64,000 bases of DNA from Prevotella melaninogenica (GTDB lineage Bacteria; Bacteroidota; Bacteroidia; Bacteroidales; Bacteroidaceae): assembly GCF_003609775.1 (NCBI RefSeq), contig NZ_AP018050.1, positions 992,001 to 1,056,000 of the forward strand, given 5' to 3'. The position numbers and the translations under genes are program-made. Under the pieces are notes generated by a model. The model saw only the letters and a program-made list of their open reading frames with translations, was not told the origin of the DNA and did no database searches. Shown in pieces: positions 1 to 10,600 of the stretch (its first letter is position 1; each line of letters begins with the position of its first letter).

Positions 1-67
1 ATATCAAACGCTGTTAGCGTGAATTGATACGGCTCTTTTAGTATGTGTTATGACCGAAAGAACAATT

Positions 68-2062
68 TTAGTCTTGGTCTGCTAACTCCTTCTTACTAAG
101 CTTGGTTGCAAGAATGAAGTAAAGAATCAATGCAGCATAAGCTACGAGAGCGAGAAGTTCAGAGAGATGATTCTCCCACCAAGATGAGTAATCGAACTCG
201 ATACCACCAAACTTCAGTAGGGCTGAAACGACACCCATCAGCGCACCACCAGCTATGAAGCCTGATGCCAAGAGCGTTCCCTTATCGCCACGTGCTTTAT
301 TTACAGCTTCGTTCTTAGAACGAGTGGTTACATACCAGTTTACGGCTCCACCGACCAAGAGAGGAATATTCAACTCCAAAGGAATGAACATACCCAATGC
401 GAAAGCCAATGCAGGAACCTTGCAACGGTCGAGAACGAGTGCAATAACAGCACCGATGCCATAGAGAACCCAAGGTGCACCCTGTCCACTCATCAATGGT
501 TTAATAACAGCTGCCATTGCATTGGCTTGTGGAGCAGCTAACTTGCCAGAGTTGAAGCCGTAGGTCTTATCCAAAACAATCATCACACCCGCAACAGTAG
601 CTGCAGAGATAATCGTACCGAGGAACTTCCATGTTTCCTGCTTCTTAGGAGTTGTACCGAGCCAATAGCCAATCTTCAAGTCGGTAATGAACGAACCAGC
701 CATTGAAAGGGCTGTACATACAACGCCACCCATCAAAAGAGCTGCCAACATACCAGCGTTACCCTTCAAACCTACAGCTACCATCACGACAGAAGCAAGG
801 ATGAGAGTCATCAATGTCATACCTGATACTGGGTTGCTTCCTACAATCGCAATGGCGTTAGCAGCAACTGTAGTGAAGAGGAAGGCAATAATGGCAACGA
901 GGAGAATACCCACAACTGCATGCAACAAGTTGAAGTCCATCACACCAAAATAGAAGAATAAGAAGGTGATGAGGAGGGTAGCAATACTTCCAAAAGCAAT
1001 AATCTTAAAGGAAATATCACGTTGTGTACGGAGAATTTCTTCCTGTCCACTACCTTTACCTTTCATTTCGCGAGCTGCTAATCCAACAGCACTTTTGATG
1101 ATACCCCATGACTTCACGATACCGATGATACCTGACATTGCGATGCCACCAATACCGATTGAGCGAGCGTATGACTTAAAGATAGCCTCTGGTGCCATCT
1201 GTCCTACGGCTGTTGTGATAGATGGGTCCCATTGGTTCAGTACGGTGTCTGGGAAGATAAGAGCCATTCCCGGTACGATGAGCCACCATACAGTCAGCGA
1301 ACCAACACAAATGATGAAAGCATATTTTAGGCCGATGATATAGCCAAGACCGAGGACTGCAGCACCCGTGTTAATCTTGAAAACGAGTTTTGCCTTGTCT
1401 GCAATCGTTTCGCCAAAGCCAATCATACGGCTGGTTACGTTCTCATTCCACCATCCAAAGGTTGCTATAATAAAGTCGTAGAGTCCACCTACAAGACCAG
1501 CGAGGAGGAGAGGCTTTGCCTGACTTCCACCTTTCTCGCCGCTCACGAGTACCTGTGTGGTAGCCGTTGCTTCAGGGAAAGGATATTTACCATGCTGGTC
1601 CTTAACAAAGTATTTACGGAAAGGAATCAAGAAGAGAATACCCAAGACGCCGCCTAAAGCTGCTGCAATGAAGATGTTGAAGAAGTCAGCTTCTAACTCA
1701 AGCATGTAGATAGCTGGCATTACGAAGATACCTCCTGCTACAATAGCACCTGAGCAGGCACCGATACTTTGGATAATGACATTCTCGCCCAATGCGTTCT
1801 TACGCTTTGTGGCAGATGATACTCCAATTGCGATAATGGCAATCGGGATAGCAGCCTCAAACACCTGTCCAACTTTCAAACCAAGATAAGCTGCGGCAGC
1901 AGAGAAGAGAACTGCCATGAGAATACCCCAAGTGATAGACCATGGGCTTACTTCACGATACGTTTCTTGTGGTGACATGACGGGCTTGTACTCTTCGCCA
2001 TCTTTCAACTCCCTGAAAGCATTCTCAGGAAGGTCAATGTTTTGATTCGTGTTATTTTCCAT
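68..2062 (-). CDS. OPT family oligopeptide transporter
   Basis: A 664-residue, very hydrophobic polytopic inner-membrane protein. The N-terminal part after a soluble leader of about 40 residues (SPWSITWGILMAVLFSAAAA, then YLGLKVGQVFEAAIP) is typical of the OPT family, whose members import oligopeptides or metal chelates with proton symport. Length fits bacterial OPT members. The start is the ATG at 2062; a minus-strand TATCTTTGC promoter box lies at about 2083-2092, so it is divergently transcribed from trmO. The substrate cannot be told from sequence. The downstream partner, if any, is outside the window. Confidence 0.9.
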   Translation of the reverse strand: MENNTNQNIDLPENAFRELKDGEEYKPVMSPQETYREVSPWSITWGILMAVLFSAAAAYLGLKVGQVFEAAIPIAIIAIGVSSATKRKNALGENVIIQSIGACSGAIVAGGIFVMPAIYMLELEADFFNIFIAAALGGVLGILFLIPFRKYFVKDQHGKYPFPEATATTQVLVSGEKGGSQAKPLLLAGLVGGLYDFIIATFGWWNENVTSRMIGFGETIADKAKLVFKINTGAAVLGLGYIIGLKYAFIICVGSLTVWWLIVPGMALIFPDTVLNQWDPSITTAVGQMAPEAIFKSYARSIGIGGIAMSGIIGIVKSWGIIKSAVGLAAREMKGKGSGQEEILRTQRDISFKIIAFGSIATLLITFLFFYFGVMDFNLLHAVVGILLVAIIAFLFTTVAANAIAIVGSNPVSGMTLMTLILASVVMVAVGLKGNAGMLAALLMGGVVCTALSMAGSFITDLKIGYWLGTTPKKQETWKFLGTIISAATVAGVMIVLDKTYGFNSGKLAAPQANAMAAVIKPLMSGQGAPWVLYGIGAVIALVLDRCKVPALAFALGMFIPLELNIPLLVGGAVNWYVTTRSKNEAVNKARGDKGTLLASGFIAGGALMGVVSALLKFGGIEFDYSSWWENHLSELLALVAYAALILYFILATKLSKKELADQD

Positions 2063-2134
2063 TGTTTAATAGTATTATTTGCTTGCAAAGATAAATAAAA
2101 ATCATTTATCTTGTACCAATTCAGCATAAAATAT

Positions 2135-2142
2135 TACCTTTG
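2135..2142 (+). promoter_or_regulatory. -7 box of trmO promoter (TACCTTTG)
   Basis: Matches the Bacteroidota -7 consensus TAnnTTTG. A weak -33 element (TTGT, 2111-2114) is 20 bp upstream. The box ends 5 nt before the trmO ATG, which puts the transcription start at or next to the start codon. Confidence 0.6.
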
Positions 2143-2147
2143 TCAAT

Positions 2148-2810
2148 ATGAAAGAGATTAAACCCATCGCTTTTTTCCGTTCTCCCTTGACGTCGAAGTT
2201 CGGTATTCCTCGTCAAAGTGGACTGGCTGATAATCTTGTAGGTAGGATTGTGTTTGAACCTCAATATCAACGTGAGGAGGCACTGAGAGGCTTGGAAGAC
2301 TTTGATTATCTGTGGTTAATTTGGGGCTTTTCAGCAAATAAAACTACCGATGAAGGCAAACTGACTGTTCGTCCTCCGCGCTTGGGTGGGAATGAACGAT
2401 TAGGCGTGTTTGCCACTCGTTCGCCCTTTCGTCCAAATGGTCTTGGATTGTCTTCTGTTCGTATTAATCGAATAGTGGATGGTGTTATTGAGGTTGTTGG
2501 AGCAGATTTGATGGACGGTACACCGATCTATGATGTAAAACCATATATCTCATACGTTGATAGTCATCCTGAGGCAAGAGGCGGTTTTACCGATAAGAAA
2601 GAATGGCAACTATTGTCAGTTAATATTGTGGATGAATACTCTAAGCTCTTTGATGTAGAGGAACTTGCAGCCTTAAAGGAGGTACTCTCGCAAGACCCAC
2701 GCCCACAATATCAGCATGATGCAGCGCGTGTTTATGGTATGCCTTTCGGTGGAAAGGATGTAAAGTTTAGGGTTGAGGGGGATGTGTTAGAGGTTGTTGG
2801 GGTTGATTAG
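2148..2810 (+). CDS. trmO: tRNA (N6-threonylcarbamoyladenosine37-N6)-methyltransferase TrmO
   Basis: 220 residues of the TsaA/YaeB (TrmO) family, which methylates t6A37 in threonine tRNAs using S-adenosylmethionine. Visible family hallmarks are the opening IAFFRSPLTSKFGIPRQSGL, the segment DYLWLIWGF and the signature RSPFRPNGLGLSSVRI near residues 96-111, followed by GADLMDGTPIYDVKPYI. A C-terminal extension (from about residue 160) is the usual small domain of this family. The ATG lies only 5 nt after a TACCTTTG box (2135-2142), so the mRNA may be leaderless. A large inverted repeat follows the stop. Confidence 0.93.
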   Translation: MKEIKPIAFFRSPLTSKFGIPRQSGLADNLVGRIVFEPQYQREEALRGLEDFDYLWLIWGFSANKTTDEGKLTVRPPRLGGNERLGVFATRSPFRPNGLGLSSVRINRIVDGVIEVVGADLMDGTPIYDVKPYISYVDSHPEARGGFTDKKEWQLLSVNIVDEYSKLFDVEELAALKEVLSQDPRPQYQHDAARVYGMPFGGKDVKFRVEGDVLEVVGVD

Positions 2811-2816
2811 GAAGCT

Positions 2817-2863
2817 ATTTGGCTTATTGGGCTAATTAGCCTTATAAGCCCAATAAGCCAAAT
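2817..2863. terminator. Large inverted repeat between convergent genes, probable bidirectional terminator
   Basis: A perfect 17-bp inverted repeat (left arm ATTTGGCTTATTGGGCT from 2817, right arm ending at 2863) with a 13-nt loop. It lies just after the trmO stop and before the 3' end of the convergent small gene at 2905. No long T-run follows, so termination is inferred from position and stem strength. Confidence 0.6.
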
Positions 2864-2904
2864 TAGGCTAATAAACTCAAGAAAGTTATTATCTCAATAA
2901 TCAC

Positions 2905-3228
2905 CTATTTCTTCTTCAAATAACGCATCCAAGCAAAGGGGCGACGATGTGATAGATAATCAAGGTTATTCATATTCTGATACGCTTCCCGTTCAAAGGA
3001 GAGGTTAAGATAGGCCCGCCCCTCCATGGGTAAGCGTATAAGCCATTCTATAAGATACCATAAATAAAAGGGAAGGATGAGCATTTCTAACATTTGTCGT
3101 GTATGAATACGCTCATGATTGATAATCTCCTTCGTTAGTTTAACGCCAGGATGAACAAAAAGAAGCCCAAGAATGTTGATGGCATCGTAATTCTTGGGCG
3201 GTAGATATTTCGTCCGAATAATCTTCAT
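2905..3228 (-). CDS. Small conserved protein with HERIH (HExxH-type) motif, M56-like fragment
   Basis: 107 residues. A hydrophobic segment follows the motif INHERIHTRQ (about residues 36-45), which has the H-E-x-x-H spacing of zinc metallopeptidases and resembles the zinc site of BlaR1/MecR1-type M56 membrane peptidases of Bacteroidota (known family resemblance). It is much shorter than an M56 protein, so activity is uncertain. Its ATG overlaps the TAA of the upstream zinc-ribbon gene by one base (TAATG on the minus strand), indicating translational coupling. Function unknown. Confidence 0.7.
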   Translation of the reverse strand: MKIIRTKYLPPKNYDAINILGLLFVHPGVKLTKEIINHERIHTRQMLEMLILPFYLWYLIEWLIRLPMEGRAYLNLSFEREAYQNMNNLDYLSHRRPFAWMRYLKKK

Positions 3229-3728
3229 TAATCTGTTTCAATAGACTCAACACGTGGTTTTGAAGCTGCTGGAGCGATAGGCTGTACCTCGCCAGACGAA
3301 GACTCTGAAGTGCTACTTTGTTTGTCTGCACTACTTGAAGAAGCATCATTACTACTGCTCTTGTGGCTCGAACGATTACTTCTACGAATACTATTAAACA
3401 CCTTTTCAGCCTGTTCTTCCTCTTGCTTTTCAGTAACTTCCTTGGCTGTTGTGTCTCTAACAATCGTGTCAAACTTAGCTTTATTATTATCTGCTAAGTT
3501 TGAATCTGGCTCAATAGCAGTCTGTGTATATTCTGGGTCGTTCTTATGTTGACCATAATAATAGAATCCAAAGGCAACAAGGAAAATCGTACCAAGGATA
3601 ATAAAGGCAACCATACCGCGCCCTAAGGTCGGTCCGTTGTCTGTATCATTATTATTCAATGGAGTATTGCAGTAAGGACAATTCTTATCCTTCTCACTCA
3701 CCTCATTATTACAATTTCGACATTTCAT
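3228..3728 (-). CDS. Zinc-ribbon membrane protein
   Basis: 166 residues. It opens with a four-cysteine zinc ribbon (CRNCNNEVSEKDKNCPYC, residues 3-20), then a low-complexity linker, one transmembrane segment (GMVAFIILGTIFLVAFGFYY, about 39-58) and a long Ser/Glu/Lys-rich, probably disordered tail. The ATG at 3728 is chosen because it sits directly before the zinc ribbon; the open frame extends upstream to 3848 only as basic, non-conserved sequence. It is coupled to the HERIH gene downstream. The role is unknown; similar zinc-ribbon plus TM proteins are common in Bacteroidota. Confidence 0.75.
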   Translation of the reverse strand: MKCRNCNNEVSEKDKNCPYCNTPLNNNDTDNGPTLGRGMVAFIILGTIFLVAFGFYYYGQHKNDPEYTQTAIEPDSNLADNNKAKFDTIVRDTTAKEVTEKQEEEQAEKVFNSIRRSNRSSHKSSSNDASSSSADKQSSTSESSSGEVQPIAPAASKPRVESIETD

Positions 3729-3896
3729 ATTTCTTTCTTTAGCTTTGATTTCTATCGGCAAAGGTAAAAGAAAAGGTAGAGATGACAAAACGATTTGCCT
3801 TTTTATTCGTTTCTTCTTTCTTTTTTGTATCTTTGCAGGGATTTTCAAGAGATGATATAATCATATTAAAAATAGAAAAGAAGGAGTTTTTTCGAT

Positions 3897-4493
3897 ATGA
3901 AAAAGACATTGATAATTATATGTTTCCTTACTTGTTGGCTGTGTGTATCTGCCCAGAGCCTGCGTGAGGTGTGGGTAGAAATGCCTGATAGTATACTGCC
4001 TTATTTGAGCAAGAGCCAGCGTACAGAGCTGGCTGACTATGTTGAAATGAAGGCAGAACCAGCCGTCTTGAGTACTTTCGGCGATTCTGTTCGGATTGAA
4101 TGTATGACCAATAACTATCTTTTAGTTAAAGCGAATGAGGTTACTCGTTTGGAAATCAAGTTGTTGGATAATAACACAATAGCGTTAGTTCAGACATGGA
4201 TGGCACCTGCTGCAGAGAGTAAGTTGAGTCTTTTCAACCTGCAATGGCAGCCAAAAGAGGTGGTTGTGGGTTACCAAGAGAATATTGTAAAACCAGAATC
4301 AATGAGTGATGAGGACTTTGAAGAATTGAAGACGTTGATGTATCCTCGTCTGAAAGAGTATCGATTGTCAGCAGATAATAACTCATTGTCAGTAAGTTGG
4401 AACTACCCTTTGCTTTCTAAGAAAGATGTGAAGCGAGTTGCAGACTTATTAAAGCCGCAGGTACTTAACTGGACTGGAAAAGATTTTCGATAG
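3897..4493 (+). CDS. DUF3256 family exported protein
   Basis: 198 residues with a signal peptide (ICFLTCWLCVSAQS, cleavage near residue 20). The segment LREVWVEMPDSILPYLSKSQ followed by DYVEMKAEP matches the Bacteroidales-restricted DUF3256 family as I know it; function is undescribed. The protein is acidic with alternating strand-like segments and no recognisable catalytic motif. A TATCTTTGC promoter box lies at about 3829-3837. It precedes the nucleoside permease by 74 nt and may be co-transcribed with it. Confidence 0.8.
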   Translation: MKKTLIIICFLTCWLCVSAQSLREVWVEMPDSILPYLSKSQRTELADYVEMKAEPAVLSTFGDSVRIECMTNNYLLVKANEVTRLEIKLLDNNTIALVQTWMAPAAESKLSLFNLQWQPKEVVVGYQENIVKPESMSDEDFEELKTLMYPRLKEYRLSADNNSLSVSWNYPLLSKKDVKRVADLLKPQVLNWTGKDFR

Positions 4494-4567
4494 TAAAAAA
4501 TGATGGAGCATTTGGCAGTTTCTGATAAAATAACTACTTTTGTGCTCATTAATTAATAGCTTATAGC

Positions 4568-5830
4568 ATGAATTTGAAGGTACGTTTAGCATTGATGAAC
4601 TTCTTGGAGTTCGCAGTGTGGGGAGCTTATTTGACCTCTATGGGTCGCTATCTTGGTAACATTGGTATTGGTCCAGAGATTGGCTATTTCTACTCAATGC
4701 AAGGTGTAGTATCAATCTTTATGCCTGCTTTGATGGGTATTGTAGCCGATCGTTGGGTTCCTGCTCAGCGTTTGTTAGGCTTCTGTCATTTGCTTGCAGG
4801 CTTGTTTATGTTTGCCACTGCAGGTTATGGTTTGAGCGCAGGCGACCAAGCAGAGTTCTCTACTATCTTCACACTTTATTCGCTTTCTGTTGCCTTTTAT
4901 ATGCCAACCTTGGCTCTCTCAAACTCTGTTGCTTATAGTGCTTTGAGTAATGCAGGTATGGATACTGTGAAAGCTTTTCCACCTATCCGTGTGTTTGGTA
5001 CGATTGGTTTTATCCTTACCATGTGGTTGGTAGACCTCTTAGGCTTCCAAAGTAATCAGAATCAGTTTATTACTTCTGGTGTTGTAAGTATCATCCTCTT
5101 CCTTTATACCTTTACATTGCCTAAGTGTGCAACTAATAAGGGTACTGAGCAGAAGAGTTTTGTGGATGCCTTTGGTTTGCGTGCTTTTGCCTTATTCAAG
5201 GAGAAGAAGATGGCAATCTTCTTTATCTTCTCAATGTTGTTGGGTGTAAGTCTTCAGATAACAAACAGCTTTGCCAATCCATTCCTCTTTAGCTTTGGTG
5301 CTCAACCAGAGTTTGCAAACTCTTTTGGAGTACAGCATGCTAATATTCTGATTAGTCTTTCGCAGGTCAGTGAGACTTGTTGTATTCTTCTGATTCCATT
5401 CTTTATGCGTCATTATGGTATTAAGAATGTGATGTTGATAGCTATGTTTGCATGGGTATTGCGCTTTGGTTTGTTTGGAGTTGGTAATCCAGGCTTCCCT
5501 GGTATTTTGATGTTCGTACTCTCAATGCTTGTTTATGGTGTAGCCTTTGACTTTTTCAATATCTCAGGTTCACTCTTTGTTGATAATAGTACGGAGCCAG
5601 CACTCCGCTCTTCAGCACAAGGTTTGTTCATGTTGATGACCAATGGTGTTGGTGCAACAGTGGGAACATTAGCAGCTCAGGCTGTTGTAAACGCCTATAC
5701 ACATCCAGAGGTTGTGGGGTCAGATACATTGACAGTAGGTGATTGGCAGGCTTGTTGGTTCATCTTCGCTGGCTACGCCTTTGTTGTAGGTGTCTTGTTT
5801 GCTATTATCTTCCGTCCAAAGAAAAAATAA
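4568..5830 (+). CDS. Nucleoside permease, NupG/XapB-type MFS transporter
   Basis: 420 residues with about 12 transmembrane segments. The N-terminal MNFLEFAVWGAYLTSMGRYL and the later SSAQGLFMLMTNGVGATVGT are characteristic of the nucleoside:H+ symporter family within the major facilitator superfamily. It would import nucleosides across the inner membrane for salvage; a nucleoside phosphorylase is encoded at 16860 in the same window. The specific substrate is not shown by the sequence. The BFN-UVR gene starts 28 nt after its stop, suggesting an operon. Confidence 0.87.
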   Translation: MNLKVRLALMNFLEFAVWGAYLTSMGRYLGNIGIGPEIGYFYSMQGVVSIFMPALMGIVADRWVPAQRLLGFCHLLAGLFMFATAGYGLSAGDQAEFSTIFTLYSLSVAFYMPTLALSNSVAYSALSNAGMDTVKAFPPIRVFGTIGFILTMWLVDLLGFQSNQNQFITSGVVSIILFLYTFTLPKCATNKGTEQKSFVDAFGLRAFALFKEKKMAIFFIFSMLLGVSLQITNSFANPFLFSFGAQPEFANSFGVQHANILISLSQVSETCCILLIPFFMRHYGIKNVMLIAMFAWVLRFGLFGVGNPGFPGILMFVLSMLVYGVAFDFFNISGSLFVDNSTEPALRSSAQGLFMLMTNGVGATVGTLAAQAVVNAYTHPEVVGSDTLTVGDWQACWFIFAGYAFVVGVLFAIIFRPKKK

Positions 5831-5858
5831 TTGCTTACTGATTAATGGTATAGAATCA

Positions 5859-6407
5859 ATGAGTAAAGTTCAACTTATATATGAAGGAATATCACAGATA
5901 GTAGGAGGTCCTGAGTTAGGACTCCTTGTTCTGTCCGATCTTACACATACAAGGCAGATTGCTATTGTATGTGATAAGCGTATGGAGATTGAACTTAGCT
6001 TGCGAACAGGTGAGAAACCTGTTACCGAAAGATTATTGCCAGAAGTGCTTTGTAGTGTGAATCCATTGATGACAAGTGAGCATTACGAAATACTTTTTAA
6101 TTCTATCATTGATGGACAATACAAGGCTCTCTTAGTAAATAAAGACGATTTAACGCTTACACCTATACGTGCTTCTGATGCAGTATTGTTGGCACATGTG
6201 GCAAAGTTGAATATCTTTATGGAGGAGCATCTCTTCAAACGTCAAAGCGTGGATAGCAGTACAAGTCAGAATAAGATGGCTTTACCTTTAAATGCTCTAA
6301 GTTTTGAGATGCTACATCATGCTTTGGAGAAAGCTATAGAAGAAGAGAATTATGAACTTGCTTCTATGCTCAGAGATGAAATGAAGAATAGAGCAAAGGA
6401 GCCTTGA
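5859..6407 (+). CDS. Bifunctional nuclease (BFN) domain protein with C-terminal UVR motif
   Basis: 182 residues. Residues 1-130 match the BFN (DNase/RNase, DUF151) fold family, seen in GGPELGLLVLSDLTHTRQIA and DAVLLAHVAKLNIFMEE. The C-terminus (ALEKAIEEENYELASMLRDE) is a UVR/UvrB-C motif, a helical hairpin used in protein contacts. The ATG at 5859 is chosen because the conserved domain begins there; the longer frame from 5790 overlaps the permease gene. Nuclease activity is inferred from the family only. Confidence 0.82.
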   Translation: MSKVQLIYEGISQIVGGPELGLLVLSDLTHTRQIAIVCDKRMEIELSLRTGEKPVTERLLPEVLCSVNPLMTSEHYEILFNSIIDGQYKALLVNKDDLTLTPIRASDAVLLAHVAKLNIFMEEHLFKRQSVDSSTSQNKMALPLNALSFEMLHHALEKAIEEENYELASMLRDEMKNRAKEP

Positions 6408-6484
6408 ATACAAAACTAATTAAGAACGCTTAAGCCCCATACTATACATTCTTTCTTAGGAAGTCGATGTTATAAAACCAGAGA

Positions 6485-7219
6485 ATGAAAGAAGCAAGAT
6501 ATTTTTATGTCCCTAATGCAGCTCTTGAAACGGAGTTGCCAGCAGAGGAGGCCGTTCATGCTACACGTGTACTGAGGTTGAAGGAAGGCGACGAACTTTT
6601 CCTTATGGATGGTGAAGGTTGCTTCTATCAAGCAGAGGTTGCACTGGCAACATCGAAAAAGTGCCTTTATACTATTAAAGAGACACTGAAGCAAGGCCTT
6701 GTTTGGCGTGGAAAGATTCATCTTGCTATTGCTCCAACAAAAGATATGGGACGTATAGAATGGATGACGGAAAAGGCTACGGAAGTAGGTTTTGATGAGA
6801 TTAGCTTCTTAGACTGTAAGTTCTCTGAGCGTAAGACTTTACGTGTAGATCGTATAGAGAAGATTGTAGTTTCAGCAATGAAGCAAAGTCGTAAGGGGTG
6901 GAAACCTATCGTAAACCCTATGACTCCTTTTCATTCCTTTATAGAGAACTGTTCTAACAATGGACGAAAGTATATTTGCCATTGTTATCAAGAGATTCCT
7001 CGAGCAGACTTCTTTACCGCTATTACACAAGAAGGCTCGTCTTTGTCCGAAGAAGATATTACCGTATTAGTAGGTCCAGAAGGCGATTTCTCTATTGATG
7101 AAGTTCGTTTCGCTTTGGAGCATGGTTTTGAGAGTGTTACATTGGGTAACAGTCGTTTACGCACAGAGACTGCGGGACTTAGTGCCGTTATGATGTCGCA
7201 GCTTGCACGTAGAGTGTAA
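6485..7219 (+). CDS. rsmE: 16S rRNA (uracil1498-N3)-methyltransferase RsmE
   Basis: 244 residues of the SPOUT-class RsmE family, which methylates U1498 in helix 44 of 16S rRNA. Visible motifs are HATRVLRLKEGDELFLMDG in the N-terminal PUA-like domain, LAIAPTKDMGRIEWMTEKAT at the start of the SPOUT domain, and the SAM-binding knot VLVGPEGDFSIDEV with LGNSRLRTETAGLSAV (about residues 190-235). Full length. It ends 80 nt before the first 22-bp-period array. Confidence 0.95.
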   Translation: MKEARYFYVPNAALETELPAEEAVHATRVLRLKEGDELFLMDGEGCFYQAEVALATSKKCLYTIKETLKQGLVWRGKIHLAIAPTKDMGRIEWMTEKATEVGFDEISFLDCKFSERKTLRVDRIEKIVVSAMKQSRKGWKPIVNPMTPFHSFIENCSNNGRKYICHCYQEIPRADFFTAITQEGSSLSEEDITVLVGPEGDFSIDEVRFALEHGFESVTLGNSRLRTETAGLSAVMMSQLARRV

Positions 7220-7300
7220 GCTGTTTTTATGTGTATAAGGTAAGAATAGTTGATGAATACTTTTAAAAATATATATGAGTAATTGCAATTATCATACTCC

Positions 7301-7370
7301 GCACCATTGGTGTTAAGCCTTCGCACAATGTGTGCTAAGCCTTCGCACATGATGTGCGGAGCGTCCGCAC
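7301..7370. repeat. 22-bp-period dyad array, family 1, locus A
   Basis: Three 13-bp imperfect palindromes, GCACCATTGGTGT (7301-7313), GCACAATGTGTGC (7323-7335) and GCACATGATGTGC (7345-7357), separated by 9-bp spacers TAAGCCTTC, TAAGCCTTC and GGAGCGTCC; a fourth half-unit GCAC starts at 7367. The starts are exactly 22 bp apart. The array sits in the 381-bp gap between rsmE and the TonB receptor, about 230 bp before the receptor start. Apart from the receptor promoter, nothing else is recognised in this gap. Confidence 0.9.
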
Positions 7371-7542
7371 GATAACAAGTGATGAATAGAAAAACCCTTA
7401 AAGGATATTAGACGGTTTGCAATAAGCCCAATGACTGGTAATAGAAGTCTAACAAGCAACTTATATGAGAAAAAGTTTATCGGACGTAAATGAATTGAGT
7501 TTTTTCATTGTACTCCCATGTTTGTATGAAAAAAAATGCTTA

Positions 7543-7552
7543 ATTTTGCAGC
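7543..7552 (+). promoter_or_regulatory. Probable promoter of the TonB-dependent receptor gene
   Basis: A TAATTTTGC sequence matches TAnnTTTGC, about 50 bp before the receptor ATG. TTTG at about 7519 is a possible -33 element with somewhat short spacing. No operator or riboswitch-like structure was recognised in the leader. Confidence 0.55.
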
Positions 7553-7600
7553 ATACATTTAAATAACGTTATTATTTATATTAAATTTTTTAGCTAAACT

Positions 7601-10600
7601 ATGCAGAAAAGATTACTTTTCTTGATTACGTTGTTGATTGCAATGACAACTACTGTCATGGCACAGGTTACAACTTCAGGAATCAGTGGTAAGATTGTGT
7701 CTCAGGGTGAAGATGTTATCGGTGCTACCATTACAGCAACTCATCAACCTTCTGGAACAGTCTACCGCGCTGTAACGAACATTGATGGCCGTTATACTAT
7801 TCAGGGTATGCGTGTCGGTGGTCCGTACAAGGTGACTGTGGCTTACATTGGTCAGAAGACAAAGACATTTGACAATGTAACACTTCGTTTGGGTGAGACG
7901 GAAGATCTCTCTTGTTCACTTCAAGATGATACCAAGGAACTTCAGGAGGTTGTTGTGAAGGGTAGTGCAGGTGTCAACGCAACCAAGACGGGTGCTGCAC
8001 AGAGTATCAGTTCAAAACAGATTGCTGATATGCCAAGTATTACCCATGGTATTGCTGATGTTGCTCGCCTTAATCCACAGTTGACAACAACGAATAGCGG
8101 TGCAATGTCTTTTGCTGGCACAAGTAACCGTTACAACTCTTTCATGATTGATGGTGCTGCCAACAATGACGTATTCGGACTTTCTGGTGATGGAACGAAT
8201 GGTGGTAGAGCTGGTGCACAGCCTGTTTCAATGGAGACAATTGAGCAGATTCAGGTGAATGTTGCTCCTTTCGACGTTCGTCAGGGTGGTTTCACAGGTG
8301 GTGCTATTAATGCTATTACGAAGAGTGGTACCAACATTTTCCATGGTAGTGTTTATGGTTTTGGTAACAACCAGAACTTGGTAGGTTCAAAATATCCTCT
8401 CGCTGATGGTGGTTATGCTCCAAAGTTCAACAAGCAGCAAGAGTATAATATTGGTGTAACCTTCGGTGGTCCAATCATTAAAGACAAGTTGTTCTTCTTT
8501 GCTAACTATGAAAAGACCAATAAGACTTATCCTAATCTCTATACTTTAGGTTCTGAGCAATCAGCTGTTGATGCTGCAAAGGCAAATGATATCTTGGTTA
8601 AGATTGCTGATATAGCAAATCGTCAGGGTGTAAACTTCCCAACAGCACTTTCTAACAGTGATATTTATACAAAGAGTAATAAGGTAGGTTTGAAGCTCGA
8701 CTGGAATATCAATGAGACCAATAAAGCCTCTCTTCGTTGGAGTCTTGTTGATGCAGTTCAGTTGAATAATGCTGGTTCACGAACAGCTGTTAATGGCAGT
8801 AGCTATGCTTTCCCATTTGAAAGTACTACCAATTCATTCATTGCAGAGTTGCAGAGTCGTATCTCTCCGTCTGTTGCTAATGAGGCTCGTGCAAGCTATG
8901 TACGTGTAAGAGACAATCGTGCTATCTCTGGTGAATATCCTAATGTTACTATCAATAACGTCGGTGGTGGTGCAGTAAACTTAGGTATTGACCGTTCTTC
9001 TATGGCTAATCGCTTGGATCAGGACATTTATACATTGGAAGATAACTTGACTTGGTATAAGGGTAATCATACCTTTACATTCGGTACTCACAACGAATTG
9101 TATAAGTTTACAAATCTCTTCCTTCAGGATCTCTTTGGTAGTTATACCTTCAAGAACTATGATTCTTTCGTAAGCTACTACAATGATTATGTTAATGGAA
9201 CTATCGATCCAAAGAAGTCATATATTAACTTGTATCGTTATGGTCATGCAAATGTTGACGTAACAGGTAACCCACGTTGGGAATCTTCATTCGGTGCGGC
9301 TCAGTTGAGTTTCTATGCACAGGATAAGTGGGATGCAACCACAAACTTCCAGTTGACTTATGGTTTGCGTATGGATATTCCAATTATCATGGATACCCCT
9401 ACAGCAAATGAGCCATTTGCTCAGTATGCAGAGACAAAGGGATGGAATGTTAAGACTAATCAGCGTTTGGCAAGTAGTCCTCTTTTTAGCCCACGTGTAG
9501 GTTTCCGTTGGGATATCAAGAAAGATCGCAGATTTATTCTCCGTGGTGGTGCTGGTGTGTTCACTGGTCGTATACCTTTTGTTTGGATTAGCAACAACTA
9601 TGCTAATACCGGTATCCAGGTTTCATCATTTAATGTTAACTCTCCAACAGGCTTGGATTTGTTGCTTGACCCTAATGGACAGGAGGCAAATGCTAATAAG
9701 TTAAAGGCATTAGGAAGTCAGACTATCAATGTTTACGATCGTAACTTCAAGTATGCACAGAACCTTCGTTTTAACCTTGGTTTTGACTTTAATGTGTTAG
9801 GTATCAACTGGACAGCCGAGGCTATCTACTCAAAGACATTGAATGATATCCTTTATGAGAATCTTGCTTACGAGCAGACTGGTAAGACCTTTGGTGAAGT
9901 CTATGGTAGTGCAGGTGCTCCTATAGAAGACAATCGTCCACTTTTCTCTAAGGTAACTGCAGGAAGTCCTTATACAAATGTTTATAAACTCAGCAATACT
10001 TCAAAGGGTTATACAATGAACTTGAGCTTGAAGGCTGAGAAGCATTTCGACTTCGGACTTGACTTGATGGCAAGTTATACTTGGACAAAGGCTATGAGTG
10101 TCAATAATGGTAGCTCATCTGTTGCAGAGAGTAACTGGAGATATAATTATACTTATCGTAACCCTAACGACCCAGAGTTGGGCTATTCTGCTTACAATAT
10201 TCCTCACCGTATTCAGGCTTCTGCTTACTATCACATAAACTATGGTGCACAGAAGCAGTGGCAGACTACTGTAGGTCTTATCTATCAGGCTAAGAGTGGC
10301 TCTCCATATAGTATCTATTATTATGGTGATGTTAACGAAGATGGCGCAAATGGTAACGACCTCTTCTTTATTCCAACAGATGCTCAGATTGACAGAATGC
10401 AGTTTGAGGAGACAAACTTCTCTGCTAATGCGCTTACCAATGCAGTCTTTGGTGATGGTTTCACTGCTCCTAAGTTGACAGCTGATATGCAGCGTGCAAT
10501 GATGAAACATTGGATTGGTAATGACTCTTACATGAAGAAGCATCGTGGTGAGTATTACAAGCGTTTTGCTGATAACCTTGCTTTTGAGCATCATTTCGAT

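Noticed and set aside
5790..5858. Upstream extension of the BFN-UVR gene
   Set aside because: It overlaps the permease coding sequence and has no conserved residues.
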